Shown here: positions 48,439 through 61,009 of the stretch, one piece after another
Layout of the letters: the number at the start of each line of letters is the position of its first letter
How positions within the stretch are numbered: the stretch's first letter is position 1
NCBI GenBank assembly: GCA_903813345.2
Contig: CAIIXF020000002.1
Span: 28,591,223-28,655,222 of the forward strand
Source of the DNA: Owenia fusiformis
Lineage: Eukaryota > Annelida > Polychaeta > Sabellida > Oweniidae
Reading direction: 5' to 3'
DNA: 64,000 nucleotides
Program-made: the position numbers and the translations under genes
The notes under the pieces: model-generated
Seen by the model: only the letters and a program-made list of their open reading frames with translations
Told to the model about the DNA's origin: nothing
Database searches by the model: none

Positions 48439-48854
48439 TAAGGTGTGTATGTTGGGAATTTTTATGCAATCCTCATTTGAGTCAATGTCATTTATCAGGA
48501 TAACTTAATTAATGCATACCAAGTCTACATCTGGCACAAAAGGTGCACTAAGGAACCTAGAAATGAACGTAGACAATAAATTAATAAGATGTATAAAAAA
48601 TGAAAAAATTCTGTGCCTTACTTTAATATTTTGTACTTTTAAAGTAGGTCACTGAATTTCTCATTGTTTAAACATTCTATAAAAATATTTTTCTTAAATC
48701 TTTTCTCAGTACATAAGTATGTGAACTATTTGTGCAAAACTGAAAGATGTAGGCTTATGGAATAATGCAAGTATTCCTAAAAATAACATGCGACTCCTGA
48801 ATGATCGCGAGGATTGCAAAAAAATTCCAAAGCATCAATGGCGGTACACACCTT
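48439..48854. mobile_element. MITE of about 416 bp with taaggtgtgt ends
   Basis: The left end taaggtgtgtatgttgggaa plus tttttatgcaatcctca mirrors cgaggattgcaaaaaaattc and cggtacacacctta at the right. No coding. Confidence 0.75.
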
Positions 48855-49925
48855 ATATTTGATCACGTGTTGCTACTGTAGTAATGTCCACTTGCTCTTT
48901 GCCAATTCACTTGTCCATGAAGTCTTTGAATTCCTATACTATTATTTTCAGTTTTTATATGTGCTCGTTCTGTCATTTAGAACCTCCTGGCTTGCTTCAT
49001 GAAGTCTAGAAAGGCATTCCCAGAAAGAAAGGCATTTTACCATTTGATGGTTGTGACACTGTGACAGGTTTTCGCTTTGTTCACTTAGAATCTAGCGATC
49101 AAGGGGTGGATTTATGTTTTCCCCGAGGAGCATGTACTGTCTACAGTCAAAGAATATTAAGTGAGAAATTAAGAGAGGACTATTACTATTTTACTTATTA
49201 TAGCAATCGCTTTCAAATCTACCCTTTGAGTTTCTCAAAAAATTATAGCTTATTGTGTTTCTTATTGTCTTATACAAGAAAATGAAATTTAGAGTCCTCT
49301 TGGGGAACTCTTATGTGGATAATGTGTTTTTTACTGAGATGGCATTCATGATTTTCCCTGAGTATAGGCGGGAGGATGCAAGTTATACCAAAAGAGAACT
49401 GTGGCAAGGAAATGAGAATTGTCTATGTTATTATATTCATGGCTGTAGTCAGGCCAGCAAGAGGTAGAAGAGGCAACCTCCTCACCAAAATTCAACAGAA
49501 AATTTCAGATCATGGCTTCACCCTGTGTAACATTACATTTTGGCATTTTTTATATGTCACCATTGTGTCTCTCAATCATTCGATGAATACACACAAAAAA
49601 TAATCATTAACTGACAAGTAAGTTGAACCGTGAGAAAAAATCTGTATTTGTTTAATATTTGGTCAAACGTAAAACATTCCATACTTGCTTTTTCAATCAT
49701 TGTGTATGGCTTTTGCATGTCAATAAATCAATTCAGATTTTAAGGAAGGGCATCAGAAAAAGGGTCACCTTCATGCACTTATTTTATAGAGAATTAAAGT
49801 ACAGAATTATCACAAACGTTCTTAATTCAGATTTAAAGGAAGGCAATTACAATAAGGGTCACCTTCATGCACTTATTCTATAGGGAACTAAAGTACAGAA
49901 CTAGACAAGGCATTAACATGACAAA

Positions 49926-51350
49926 ATGTCACCACCTAAAACAATTTGGTCAATTTAAAGCAAGTTGGAAAATACCTTTTGACCTTAAGAAGGTTTGATT
50001 TGAACTTCTTAGAACATGTAGATGATTTTGAAAAAAAAAATCGTCAATTTGAAGCAAGTTGAAAAAATACCTCTTTGACTTTTTTTGACCTTGAGAAGGT
50101 CATTGAAGGTCAAAGGTCAAATCTAAAGTCAGATTTGAACTTCTGAGAACTTGTAAAGTCAAATTTGAACTTCTGAAAAGATGTAGATGATTTTGAAAAA
50201 AAATTTGGTCAATTTGAAGCAAGTTGAAAACAGACCTTTTTGACCTTTTTTGACCTTGAGAAGGTCATTAAAGGTCAAATGTCAAATCTAAAGTCAGATT
50301 TGAATTTCTGAGAACATGTAGATGATTTTGAAAAAAAAAATTAGTCAAGTTGAAGCAAGTTGAAAAAAGACCTTTTTGACCTTTTTTGACCTTGATAAGG
50401 TCATTGAAGGTCAAATGTCAAATCTTAAGTCATATTTGAATTTCTGAGAACATGTAGATGATTTTGAAAAAAAATTTTTGTCAATTTGAAGCAAGATGAA
50501 AAAATACCTTTTTGACCTTTTTTGACATTGAGAAGGTCATTGAAGGTCAAATGTCAAATCTAAAGTCAGATTTGAATTTCTGAGAACATGTAGATGATTT
50601 TGAAAAAAAAATTTAGTCAATTTGAAGCAAGTTGAAAAAAGACCTTTTTGACCTTTTTTGACTTTGAGAAGGTCATTGAAGGTCAAATGTCAAATCTTAA
50701 GTCAAATCTAAAGTCAGATTTGAATTCCTGAGAACATGTAGATGATTGAAAATTTTTTTTAGTTAATTTGAAGCAAGTTGAAAACAGACCTTTTTGACCT
50801 TTTTTGACCTTGAGAAGGTCATTGAAGGTCAAATGTCAAATCTTAAGTCAAATCTTAAGTCAGATTTGAATTTCTGAGAACACGTAGATGATTTTGAAAA
50901 AAAAATTTAGTCAATTTGAAGCAAGTTGAAAACAGACCTTTTTGACCTTTTTTGACCTTGAGAAGGTCATTGAAGGTCAAATGTCAAATCTTAAGTCAGA
51001 TTTGAAGGTCAAATGTCAAATCTAAAGTTAGATTTGAATTTCTGAGAACATGTAGATGATTTTGAAAAAAAATTTAGTCAATGTGAAGCAAGTTGAAAAA
51101 AGACCTTTTTGACCTTGAGAAGGTCATTGAAGGTCAAATGTCAAATCTAAAGTCAGATTTGAACTTCTGACAACATGTAGATGATTTAGAAAAAAATTGA
51201 AGTCAGTCTAAACAGTATTTGTTAAGTTATAGGAAGTTGTAAGAAATTGTTACAGACGCCGGACGCCAACCACCAACCACCAACCGCCGGACGCCGTCGC
51301 AAAAAAACGGAGACCATAACAATATGTCACCACTTTTGGTGGTGACATAA
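49926..51350 (+). repeat. Element carrying about nine 136-bp TGACCT-rich tandem units
   Basis: The unit order is gtagatgattttgaaaaaaa, gtcaatttgaagcaagttga, gacctttttgacc, ttgaccttgagaaggtcatt, gaaggtcaaatgtcaaatct, aaagtcagatttgaa. It begins near atgtcaccacctaaaac and closes with a gtcaccac tttt ggtggtgac hairpin after a gacgccgg-rich segment. The same family occurs at 475-900 (inverted) and 27,755-28,200. It resembles minisatellite-bearing non-autonomous elements, but no diagnostic ends fix the class. Confidence 0.8.
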
Positions 51351-51380
51351 CAAGAGCAACACCAAATGTAGCAAATCCCG

Positions 51381-51590
51381 TTTTTTCAGGAAAGTATCAT
51401 TACACTGTCTACTTTTAGTAAACCTGTAACCTAGTAAACAGGTCAATGGTAGCCCCTGTGTTGTCTGGAAACTTTGAAAGAAAATTTGGAAAAATAGAAA
51501 GTATGAAATATCGGAATTTCCTGGAGTTCCCATTGAACTCCTACCAGATATTCTAAAAGAAGACAATGTAATCATACTTTCCTGAAAAAA
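51381..51590. mobile_element. MITE of about 210 bp with ttttttcaggaaagtat ends
   Basis: The ends ttttttcaggaaagtatcat and atcatactttcctgaaaaaa are inverted, and the match continues through tacactgtct/agacaatgta. Confidence 0.8.
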
Positions 51591-51899
51591 GCAAGGAAAT
51601 TGACACATGCCTTCATACTTTATTTTGTACCAGAAAATAACATGTGCAGGTATAGCAATTTTTTACCAAAATGTTATTTTCCAGCTGTACCTTAAGTGGA
51701 GAGGTGTTTCATGATTTCAGTGTACATTATAAAATGAGTTGTAAACCATAGATCTATTTTTTTTAAATGTTAAGGTTCAAATTGTATTCTATTCAAATTA
51801 TATCACTGTTAAATTATATATCTGCTTTAAATGGGCTTATTAGCCTTTTGTGGATTATTGATGTAGATGTATAAAATGGTTGATTGCATATGCTATACT

Positions 51900-53088
51900 T
51901 ATGCCTGGCACAACCGTCACCATGTTATTAGGTTTTTTAAGTTTCGCAATAATCCTGCCATGACCGTGGTATTGTTATCGTGAAAGCCTGGTATAACCGT
52001 GACAGTGCTATACTATATTGCAAGGCGTGTCATGACTGTGGTAATGTTAAAGCCTGATATGACCGTGACGATGCTATATTATATTGTAAGGCCTGTCATG
52101 ACTGTGGTAATGTTAAAGCCTGAAATGACTGTGGCAATGGTTGTAAAGCCTGTCATGACCGTGGTAATGTTAGAGCCTGATATGACCGTGACAATGCTAT
52201 ATTATATTGTAAGGCCTGTCATGACCTTGGTAATGTTAAAGCCTTAAATGACTGTGGCGATGGTTGTAAGGCCTATCATGACCGTGGTAATGTTAAAGCC
52301 TGATATGACTCTTGAATGAGATTAGAATTATAGTTTGTGGAAATGAATTATGAGTTAAAGAAGTAGTTGTATAAAGTAGTCTAGATTTACATATTTAAGG
52401 TAGATAAACGATGAAATTTTTTATTACAGTATTCTCAAGCTACTAATGTCATTTAATATAACCATTGTCACAGTCATATTGTGCTTTAACAATACCACAG
52501 TCATGGCAGGCCTTGCAACCATTGTCACGGTCATATCAGCCTTTAACATTACCACGGTCATGACAGGTCTTGCAATATAGTTTAGCATTGTCAAGGTCAT
52601 ATCAGGCTTTAACATTACCACGGTCATGACAGGCCATGCAATATAGTATTACATACCCAGCGAAGCATTTGTATTGAAGTCAATGGAGCTGAAGGTCGGC
52701 TATATATTCCTGTATAGCCGCCAAACCTTTTACCATGACAATCTAATGACGTCATCGGGACGTCATGTTTCCTTTCTTCCTAATTTCACTCGCACACAGA
52801 CACGTGGCATCATTGATATAACGTAGCCATGATATAAAAGTATGTAATACAACAGTTATGTCCGTATCATTGAATATATGCCTTCGGTCTGTCGTAATAT
52901 AACCCTCGCAAGCTCGGGCTATATTGGTGACAGACCTTAGGCATATATTCAATGATAGGGACATAACTGCTAAATATAGCATTGTCACGGTTATACCAGG
53001 CTATCACGATAACACTACAACGGTCATGGCAGGATTCTTGCGAAACTTAAAAACACTTAATAACATGGTGATGGTTGTGCCAGGCATA
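51900..53088. mobile_element. Foldback-like element, about 1.19 kb
   Basis: The terminal arms of about 105 bp (tatgcctggcacaaccgtca outward) are inverted. Inside each arm are tandem units of about 50 bp (aaggcctgtcatgactgtgg, taatgttaaagcctgatat) running in opposite directions: left 51,995-52,310 and right 52,430-52,650. A second insertion occupies about 52,650-52,970. Apparent ORFs at 51,999 and 52,424 are repeat artefacts. Confidence 0.8.
52853..52969. mobile_element. 117-bp hairpin element with cagttatgtcc arms
   Basis: The arms cagttatgtccgtatcattg and caatgatagggacataactg enclose atatatgcc and ggtctgtc inverted pairs. It has the same design as the hairpin at 27,265 and is nested within the foldback element. 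Confidence 0.75.
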
Positions 53089-53599
53089 TGTCTTGCAACA
53101 GATAGGGTCTCGTTGATTGGGTCAAATTAGTTTGCACATTTGTTACCTCAAAAAAATTAATTTGCTTAAAATCACCCTTTCTTATCTTATTTTAACGCAA
53201 ATCGCTTACCTTTCTCATGTCTTATTTCATTTTCCAATGTTTTCTGATATTCTTTCGCTTTAAAACTGTTTTAGCTATTCGAAATGAACCATTAATCTAA
53301 AAAATTACTTTACTTTCATTTCACCCTTACTAGAAGTTCCCGGATGTACCGGATGTTCGGTATTTTAGTGCATTAGCATTCAGTATTTCAGTTCACTTTT
53401 CTCAGACTCTTTCTCGATGTACATCGCGATATGCATCGATGTATACTACTGAAAATTGCCGATGCATCGATGTACGATTATGGCACATCGCGACAACACT
53501 AACTTCAACCATGGGCTCTATCAGGTGGTAGAGCCCATGCTTCCACTTGCTTTATTTCCACTTGACAATAAACTGTGTTACTTTTTATTGCATTTAATT

Positions 53600-53710
53600 G
53601 TTCCTTACTACTTAATTGAATTTTTGTAATGTTTATTTTATTGAAGAAATGGTTCCTCTAACTGATAAGAGGCGACGAAAATAAAACATCTGAATTTGAA
53701 TCAGAAAAAA
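53600..53710 (+). mobile_element. Possible retroelement 3' end
   Basis: A small hairpin (ttcctctaactgataagaggc) precedes aaaataaaacatctgaattt and an A-rich tail at 53,705. This is typical of a truncated LINE 3' end; the class is unsure. Confidence 0.35.
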
Positions 53711-53833
53711 AAAATTGTTTTTTATCAAGGAATTTGAGACGAGCTCTATGTAGACTACATGCAGAACCCTCGAACTAGGAAAAGATATACTCACTAATTA
53801 ATTCCCTTCTTTAAAGCACACTTGACGCTGTAG

Positions 53834-54025
53834 CTTGGGGTACTGTTTGTAGTCTGAATCCAGATATTGAAGATTTGGATCTCTGTACAAACGTCGCACC
53901 TGAGGTTTTTAGCGCCATTCAAAGAGCTCTTCAAAAGGAAGTAGATCTTCAAAATAGAAGGGGACAATTTACCGCACTTTATGCGAGACAAAGGTGTGCA
54001 GTTTATTGGCGTTTCACAACCGATC
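53834..54025 (+). CDS. Candidate internal coding exon upstream of the plus-strand zinc-finger gene
   Basis: There are 192 nt between a possible acceptor (gacgctgtag) and a good donor (cgatc|gtaagt). It is open in the frame WGTVCSLNPDIEDLDLC, then NVAPEVFSAIQRALQKEVDL, to CAVYWRFTTD. Both borders are phase 1, so it would splice in frame to the exon at 56,091 (first codon C|TC). It has a protein-like amphipathic composition, and I recognise no family. No ATG lies in frame, so a further 5' exon would be needed. The weak pyrimidine tract keeps this tentative. Confidence 0.4.
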
Positions 54026-54523
54026 GTAAGTATAGATGCATTCATTTTATGTGTAATTATTGAATTGAAATATTGCCCAAATTAGAAATAGAAAAATTAA
54101 TCTATACAATATATAGTTTCTCCAGAAATTAACGGCAAATTTATGGTGGTTTTGATTTGGAAATCAAAATGTGAGAAATTGGGTCATGACAAACCACATA
54201 GTAAATTAGTGTGAATCACTGAAGGGGTCAAGTGAACTAGTCTACAAGATAACGATATGTGTTAAGTATATATTATTGTGAGTTTTATATATGTAAACAG
54301 TACTATAGATACAGATGATTAGTGGTTTCTAAAGTTATGGTCTATATTTACAAAGAGGAGAGACAAAAGTTACCAAGTTTTTTATTTGAACCAATTTCGA
54401 TTTTGAAGATGTCAGAGGTTTCTAAAATTTAGATACATAATAGATGAGCTGTAGGTTTTTGAACAGTAGAGTGTTCCTTCTGAGATTGATTTGCCTATAG
54501 ATGCCTAAAACTCTTATCTCAAG

Positions 54524-55017
54524 CACGGACGTCAAGTACGTTTCTGGCGAAAGCTGGAGCATAGATTATTTAGAGGACTGGAAACAAGATGGCAGTCTAT
54601 TTCAATTCTGGCAGTTCATTTTGGCCTATTTCTCACTATTGACTCAGTTGTTCATCTAGTTTTACTTACCTTAGATGCTTAGTAATCTATTTAGTGTAAT
54701 TTTGTTTCCTAAATTATTGTCATTTGCAATAATTAGAGGTACTAAAAGTACTTTGAACAAATCAGCTGCCATTTGCTTGGCTTAATCGTACCAGTCCACA
54801 AAAACAGTGAAATCATATTAAAGATACTAATTAAACTTTAAAATTGAGGCAGATGCGATACAAAAAGACTCTATTAATACAGATATACAGGTTACAGTCA
54901 CCAAGATGAGCTAATTTCAGGCGAGATTCGGGAAATAAAAAGGTAGGTCATTCTGGTTTCCAGTCCTCTAAATAATCTATGCTCCGGCTTTCGCCAGAAA
55001 CTTACTTGACGTCCGTG
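54524..55017. mobile_element. hAT-like MITE, 494 bp, 8-bp target duplication
   Basis: The ends cacggacgtcaagtacgttt and aaacttacttgacgtccgtg are about 60-bp inverted repeats that continue through ggcgaaagc..ggagcatagat. The direct repeat atctcaag flanks it on both sides (54,516-54,523 and 55,018-55,025), the 8-bp duplication typical of hAT. Confidence 0.9.
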
Positions 55018-56098
55018 ATCTCAAGGATAGCATTGCACAATTGAAGCAAAAGTTGCTGTCGCCGGGATAAATCTCAAAGTGATTCTACCTGTTAGTCTGC
55101 ATTTGATCTGCCATTTTTTATTGGTACTATTTAATGGGAACACAAATTCTACCAAATGTAAATAAGAACTAAAAAAACAATCAGATTATTTTATATTTTG
55201 CGCACATGAATTATTCATTCCTAAGCTCTTACCATGAATAATCAAACCAAACATACAAACCTGACAGAGATTGCCCTTACTTCATTTATCGAAATCTGAA
55301 CTGAACTCAAACTCATAAGAAATGCACCATGTATACTTTGGTATAGAGCCTTGGAGACATTCATTTTGGTATATATAATTTATGGGCATACTTTTCAGCA
55401 ATTTTTCTTCCAAGGTCTCCTTTATTTTCTTATCGAGTCGCCATGAAACCTTATTTGTATTAGTTTTTGTCAATTAGTGGTGCCATGTTATATGTATACA
55501 GTGGTCTATTTCCGTAGTTCGGGTCAAATAACTTGGCAGATAAAGGAAAAGGTTATAAACTTCACTATTCAAAAGATCAATTTTCATAACACCTTTTTAT
55601 TTTGATAATTATGCAATTGAAAATATGTCTGGGTAAAAGATAATGTTATCAGTCAGTCAGTCAGGAAATTTTTTACTTGGATTTCAAACATGATACCACT
55701 TTGACTAAATCTTGAACTATAGTTTAATGACATAAAGTAAGAATTGTTTCTCCTTGTATCTTACCTTTAATTTAGATTTTACACCAACCAAACCAAAAAA
55801 TAGCAATTTAACGACCACAGTATAGTATACGAAAAATACATTTATATTTTAGAAATATAAACCTATGGCCTTTTGTAATTGACAGATTTCAGCATCAAAA
55901 TACAAAAGAGGCCACATATTTGGAAGCGAAACAACAAGCAATCCTAAAATAATAGAATTAAATGATATTCTGTTTATGAACTTCAAAGTGCTGAGATTTT
56001 GTACCATTTGTTGTGATGGTTTATTGTGATTACTGAAATCTAAATTTATGTACAAATACTAAAGATTTCAGTTGAGGTTTCCACTTTCAGTCCAGACG

Positions 56099-59000
56099 AT
56101 GGCCTCTAGGGCGAAAGAAGTGACAAAGTTGATACAGGACGCTATCCTGAAGATTTGTTCACAATATGTAGAATTCCAAAAATCATTGGAGATCGATGGA
56201 ATTATTTGTCTCTCACCTGGGGAGTTCCACCCGGATATTGTTGTCAAAATGCACCGGACTGTTCTACAGCCAAAATTCAAGGAACTTGCCAGTGACTGGC
56301 ATGCTGATGTCAGCACTGTTTCCCCAATTGAATCACCTGACCCTCCCGCCCCTATGACATACAACTATGAGCTTTATAATCCACATCCGAGACTCCACAC
56401 ATCTGGGAGTAAATCTGAGCTTCCTAGTCAAACATTTCAAGATGGAGGATCGCAGTCATCATATACAACTGAAGAAGGACAAGTGCAATCTACTAATGGT
56501 GAGTACTGTTAATTATCACATGGTTTGGAATTTCTAAGCATTTTGATTGGTCAATTGTTATGTAGCATATTATATATCACATGGCTCATTTTCATGTGAT
56601 ATGATGGACTGTACAAGCAAAATGTGATACAGATATAGAATCAAAATTACCAAGTACAGAGTATTGAACATACTATATCACAAATGACCAAATCAAAATG
56701 CTTAAAACTCCTAGACATGTGATAAAATCGCATGGAGTCTTTTTGCAGGAAATATGGGCTAATTATTAAAGCATCGTTTTCTTTCAAAATATTATGATGT
56801 TGTCTATTTGTTGACTATATAGGGACAGTGCTTTGCTCATTACCATGCCACTCTACTACATATATTTTCAAAGAACGTGAGACACCATCACAATCATGGT
56901 TCTAATTTCTAGACCCTCACTTTACCAAGTATTGACATTTCTTGACTAACACTTTTAGCCACCCCTTTAAGTGTTCAGTTAAATCAGGTTAACTCTACCA
57001 TGTATATTTCTTTAATTCAAATAATTTAAATTGTAGAAATCCGCAATGTAAAACGCAAGATGATCATGGACTACAATACCCCTACACCGACCCCTGAAAA
57101 GCACGCCAAGATGGATCATATTGAACAAATCACTATCGAACAAGATAACTATGAAGATAACGAATACACAGATGATGTGAATCTCGATGACTCACAATCT
57201 GGAATCGCGTCCAATATTGGAGATATCGCGAGAGAATACCAAACAGCTGACTTAGAATCGAAGGAAGGTATGTATATTTTTGTTTGTATTTTCTATACCC
57301 AGTGTAGTCATTAAAGGGAAAATACAAGCTGGTCAAACAGGCCCGTTGAGCAGTCAACTCAGTCTGTCTCTTATTGCTGGTTGTCAGAATGAATAATATC
57401 ACAGTCATCATTTCCGAAGATATTAGAAGATGAAACAAAAACACTGGTTAAAATGACCAGTAATAATTTACAGCTTCTAGACCAATTTGGTGCTAATTCT
57501 ACTGGTTCCTGACATCCGGAAAGGCTGTTAATGACTACACTGGTTATACAAAGATTCCATGTTTGCAATTGTTTGTATTCGGGATGCAAACATTTGTGCC
57601 ATTAGAATGGAATTTTTTAAAGTGTTAGTATGCCATACAAATTCTGCATATGATGTCATTTTCACCAACTTTTATTTGATCATATTATTTCATTCTATAA
57701 AACTGTTTTAGTGGAATGTGATCACAAATGTAAATTATATCATTAGAAGGATTGGGAGTTCTTTTAAAACAACAATAACTCAGGTTTGGCATACTGGCAC
57801 TTTAAGGGTTGCATTTTGAGAAGAATTTCCAGTATCCATTTTGAGTATTTGCCAGCTGTGTATTCTTTAAAAACAAGTACATTTTAGATATACTTATTAC
57901 CTTAGCTTGTGGGGCACATTTGGTAATTTCTGTTAAAATAATAGACGAAAGTAGGCCTAAAAGTCGGCATTTTCATATTATCCTGCACATTTAACTCTCT
58001 GTTTGAAAGATCTTCATATAGTTTAGTTTACCTCCATGAAACACATTATGTTTAATTGGGTTACATTGAAGCTACGACTCTATGATATTGTACCATTTTA
58101 TTGGAAATTGAATTATCCATCAATTTTTATCTACCAACTTTTTATCAAATAATTCATTCTGGAAATTAAATACAAAAAATATCAAAAAACATTGAATGTG
58201 CACTTGGTGTATTAATACCACTGACCCAACCTGTACTTCAGACAAATTGAACATCTTTTTTAAAGTAAAATCATCATTGATGGAAATACCTGGACATTCT
58301 TCTCAATATTTCATTAGCTGCACCAGTTTTTTGATCAGCTATAAAGCCTCTTCCTAGAATAGTATGTTGGTTTTCAGAGTATTTTTTTATTACTTTTATA
58401 GTATTTTACATTCTACATGTAGAATCAATCTTAACCATACAATGTGCTGAATTTCTTAAGAACATGTTTAAACATGAGCTTATAACAAGTCAGACATCGT
58501 TTTACTAAAATTAGGAATTTATCTTTACTTATTATTAATTTACTAACCAATGCAGTCATGATTTTCTTTGATCCTCTAAAATAAGAATGACTCGAGAGAT
58601 CAGGCCCATAACCAGGGGAGGGGAGGGGGTCTAGGGGTTTAAGTAAAAACTCCATCAAAATCATGCAGTTTTCACCATGCCAAGCACTTTTCAAGTGATT
58701 TTGGCCATTTTTGGTCAAAAATTGTGAATTGTGAACCTCCTCTGGTATTTTTTAAAAAGTGAACCCCCATGGCAAAAGCTGGTTATGGGCCTGGAGAATA
58801 TAAGGCACATCTACTGAAGTGTAGGACTATACTTATATGAATTGAATATGTTGATATCATTATTAATTTTTTTTCCATAAAACTTATTAATAAAGGAATG
58901 AAAGTCATATTCACTGAAGGGAGTTGCTCTGAATATCTGGCATGAAAAATTAGTATATACATATAGCTTAATTGCGTAAATTGTGAAAATGAGAACTTCA

Positions 59001-60944
59001 CTCCTACTACAGAAAAATACCTTTGGAGAACACTGAACCAATTACCTTTGGTCTACTTTACAAATATTGTCACTTACAGATGTTTAAATTAGATAGAAGT
59101 TTCAGATGATTCACATGTTTACTTATCAAGGATTGATGTAATCTCTTGGTATTATTATTAAGTGTGTTGTCATGGTATTTGAAACTGGTGTGATGTCACA
59201 CTGGTAATGTATTATGTTGTTGGGCAAGGTTTAGGTGTCGTATCATTTTCATGGTATCAGATATGATTTTATATTATGATATTAGGGTAGGTTTAGGTGT
59301 CATTTCATTTTCATGGTATCAGATATGATATTATGACATTAGGCTAGGTTTAGGTGTCATTTGTCATTTCATTTTCATGTTATCAGATATGATATTAGGC
59401 TAGGTTTAGGTGTCATTTCATTTTCATGGTATCAGATATGATATTATGATATTAGGTTAGGTTAAAGTGTCCTTTCATTTTAATGGTATCAGATATGATA
59501 TTAGGCTTGGATTATGTGTCATTTCATTTTCATGGTTTCAGATATGATATTAGGCTAGGTTCAGGTGTCATTTCATTTTCATGGTATCAGCTATGATAAT
59601 ATGATATTAGGCTAGGTGTAATTTCATATTCATGGTATTAGATGACGACATTATAGTATTAGGTTATGTCATTATGGTATTAAGTATGATATGGTGTTAG
59701 ATATCAAGAGATAAGTTGTGATATCAGTGTATTAATATTTAAGTGTCATCGTATACGGTTAGATTTATGTGTCTTTTAATGGTATTAAATGATGTGACAT
59801 AATCATGTTGTTAGACATCAAATGATAACTTTTGATGTTAAATATCAAGAATTGATATCATGATATTTTATGAAGATGCCATGGTGTTCAGTGTGATATT
59901 ATTAAGATGTCACGATACTAGGTGATTTAAGGATTTAAGCCCTGAATCGGTGCATTGTGGACTGATTTATTATTCCTCCAAGGCATTGTTTCAAACTTTC
60001 TCCAAGATTGGCAGAATTGAGTGCCTAGAATGCATCAGCCACAATGCATTGAGTCTTGGGCTTCAATTCTTTTGAAATATTTTGTCCGACATCACCTAAA
60101 TGATATAAAATCACTAAAAGAATATATTTTTAATGAAACTTTTTGCAAGATTGAAGTTGGTTACAGTCTGTTGTCAAGTCAAGTTGTCTCTTTTACAACC
60201 ATTCAACAAATGACCTTGGGTGGATTATCGGTAATATACTGGTATTATATAATGCAGTTCTGGAAAATAGCGTGTTTGAATTGTAGAATTTGACACACAT
60301 TGCGCCTAGCTATGTGTCGAACCACCATTATATAAGATGTTGATGTATAGGTTGTGATATCATTATATTACCTAACAATTATGTACCTAACACATTGTTT
60401 TTTCAAACGCACAGATTTACAAGATTTCTTAATTAAGAAGTATCCCTAATCTCACTGAAAATTAATTCCACATTATTTTATATTTTCAGTGAGATTTGGG
60501 AATATTTCGAATCCAGGGGAAAAACATACACTTGGAACAGGAAAAGAGGCGAAAATAGAGGAGTATGCAGTAGAAATGGATTCAAACATATACGATATGA
60601 AACACACATCATATTCAGATTCAATAACACCATATAGGAAGGATGGATCACCACAAAGCCACAGTGATTTAACTCACAATACTATTGGAAATTCAACAAA
60701 ATCCTATACTGGCGCCACCTATCAATGTGAATTATGTCATAAGATATTCAACAAAAGCTCTGTATATAAGCGCCATCTAAAGGTTCACTCTGGTTTAAAG
60801 CCATATGTATGTGAGATCTGCAGTAAGGGATTCAACAGAAAGGATGTATTGCAAAGACATATTAAGCTCTGTCATTCCACGCAGATTAGCACAAATGTAC
60901 CGAATATTGTTCCAAAGATTGAAATCATTGAGGACCATGACTGA
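56099..60944 (+). CDS. Two-finger C2H2 protein with the IDGIIC-type N-terminal domain, isoform 1
   Basis: Exons are 56099-56498 (exon body from 56091), 57037-57267 and 60490-60944. Both introns are phase 1 and the predicted protein has 361 aa. Residues 11-54 (LIQDAILKIC, then EIDGIICLS, then PDIVVKMHRTV) match the N-terminal domain of the minus-strand locus at 46.2 kb. A Ser/Pro-rich region follows, then an acidic exon (NYEDNEYTDDVNLDD). The last exon carries two fingers at 290-310 and 318-339 (YQCELCHKIF, YVCEICSKGF) with an SGLKP linker. It is likely a nuclear DNA-binding regulator. The frame stays open upstream of the ATG to the acceptor, so the true start may lie in an earlier exon such as 53,834. 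Confidence 0.85.
57268..58600. other. Intron sequence, no element recognised
   Basis: Part of the 3.2-kb intron between 57,267 and 60,490. No exon with phase-1 borders is seen. Confidence 0.4.
58601..58793. mobile_element. MITE, CAGGCCCGTAGCCAG family, copy 2
   Basis: The ends caggcccataaccagg and ctggttatgggcctg are inverted. The interior shares aaaatcatgcagtttt and gtgattttggcc with the copy at 14,465. Confidence 0.75.
59215..59700. repeat. Imperfect tandem repeat, about 57-bp unit
   Basis: The unit is ttaggctaggtttaggtgtc, atttcattttcatggtatca, gatatgatattatgata. About eight diverging units fade to the right into ga/tatc-rich sequence up to about 59,900. It is intronic. Confidence 0.75.
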
Positions 60945-61009
60945 GAAACTAAGATGCCTGGATATAACCCTAAGGTTATCTAAGCTGGAGAGATTACCAC
61001 AAGAAGTTA

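Noticed and set aside
49926-51350. Helitron assignment for the TGACCT element
   Set aside because: A terminal hairpin exists, but no CTRR end or TC start at an AT target could be shown, so the class is left open.
51999-52627. Repetitive ORFs reading MTVVMLKPDMTV
   Set aside because: They are translations of the foldback element's tandem units, with opposite orientation in the two arms and no splice or start context.
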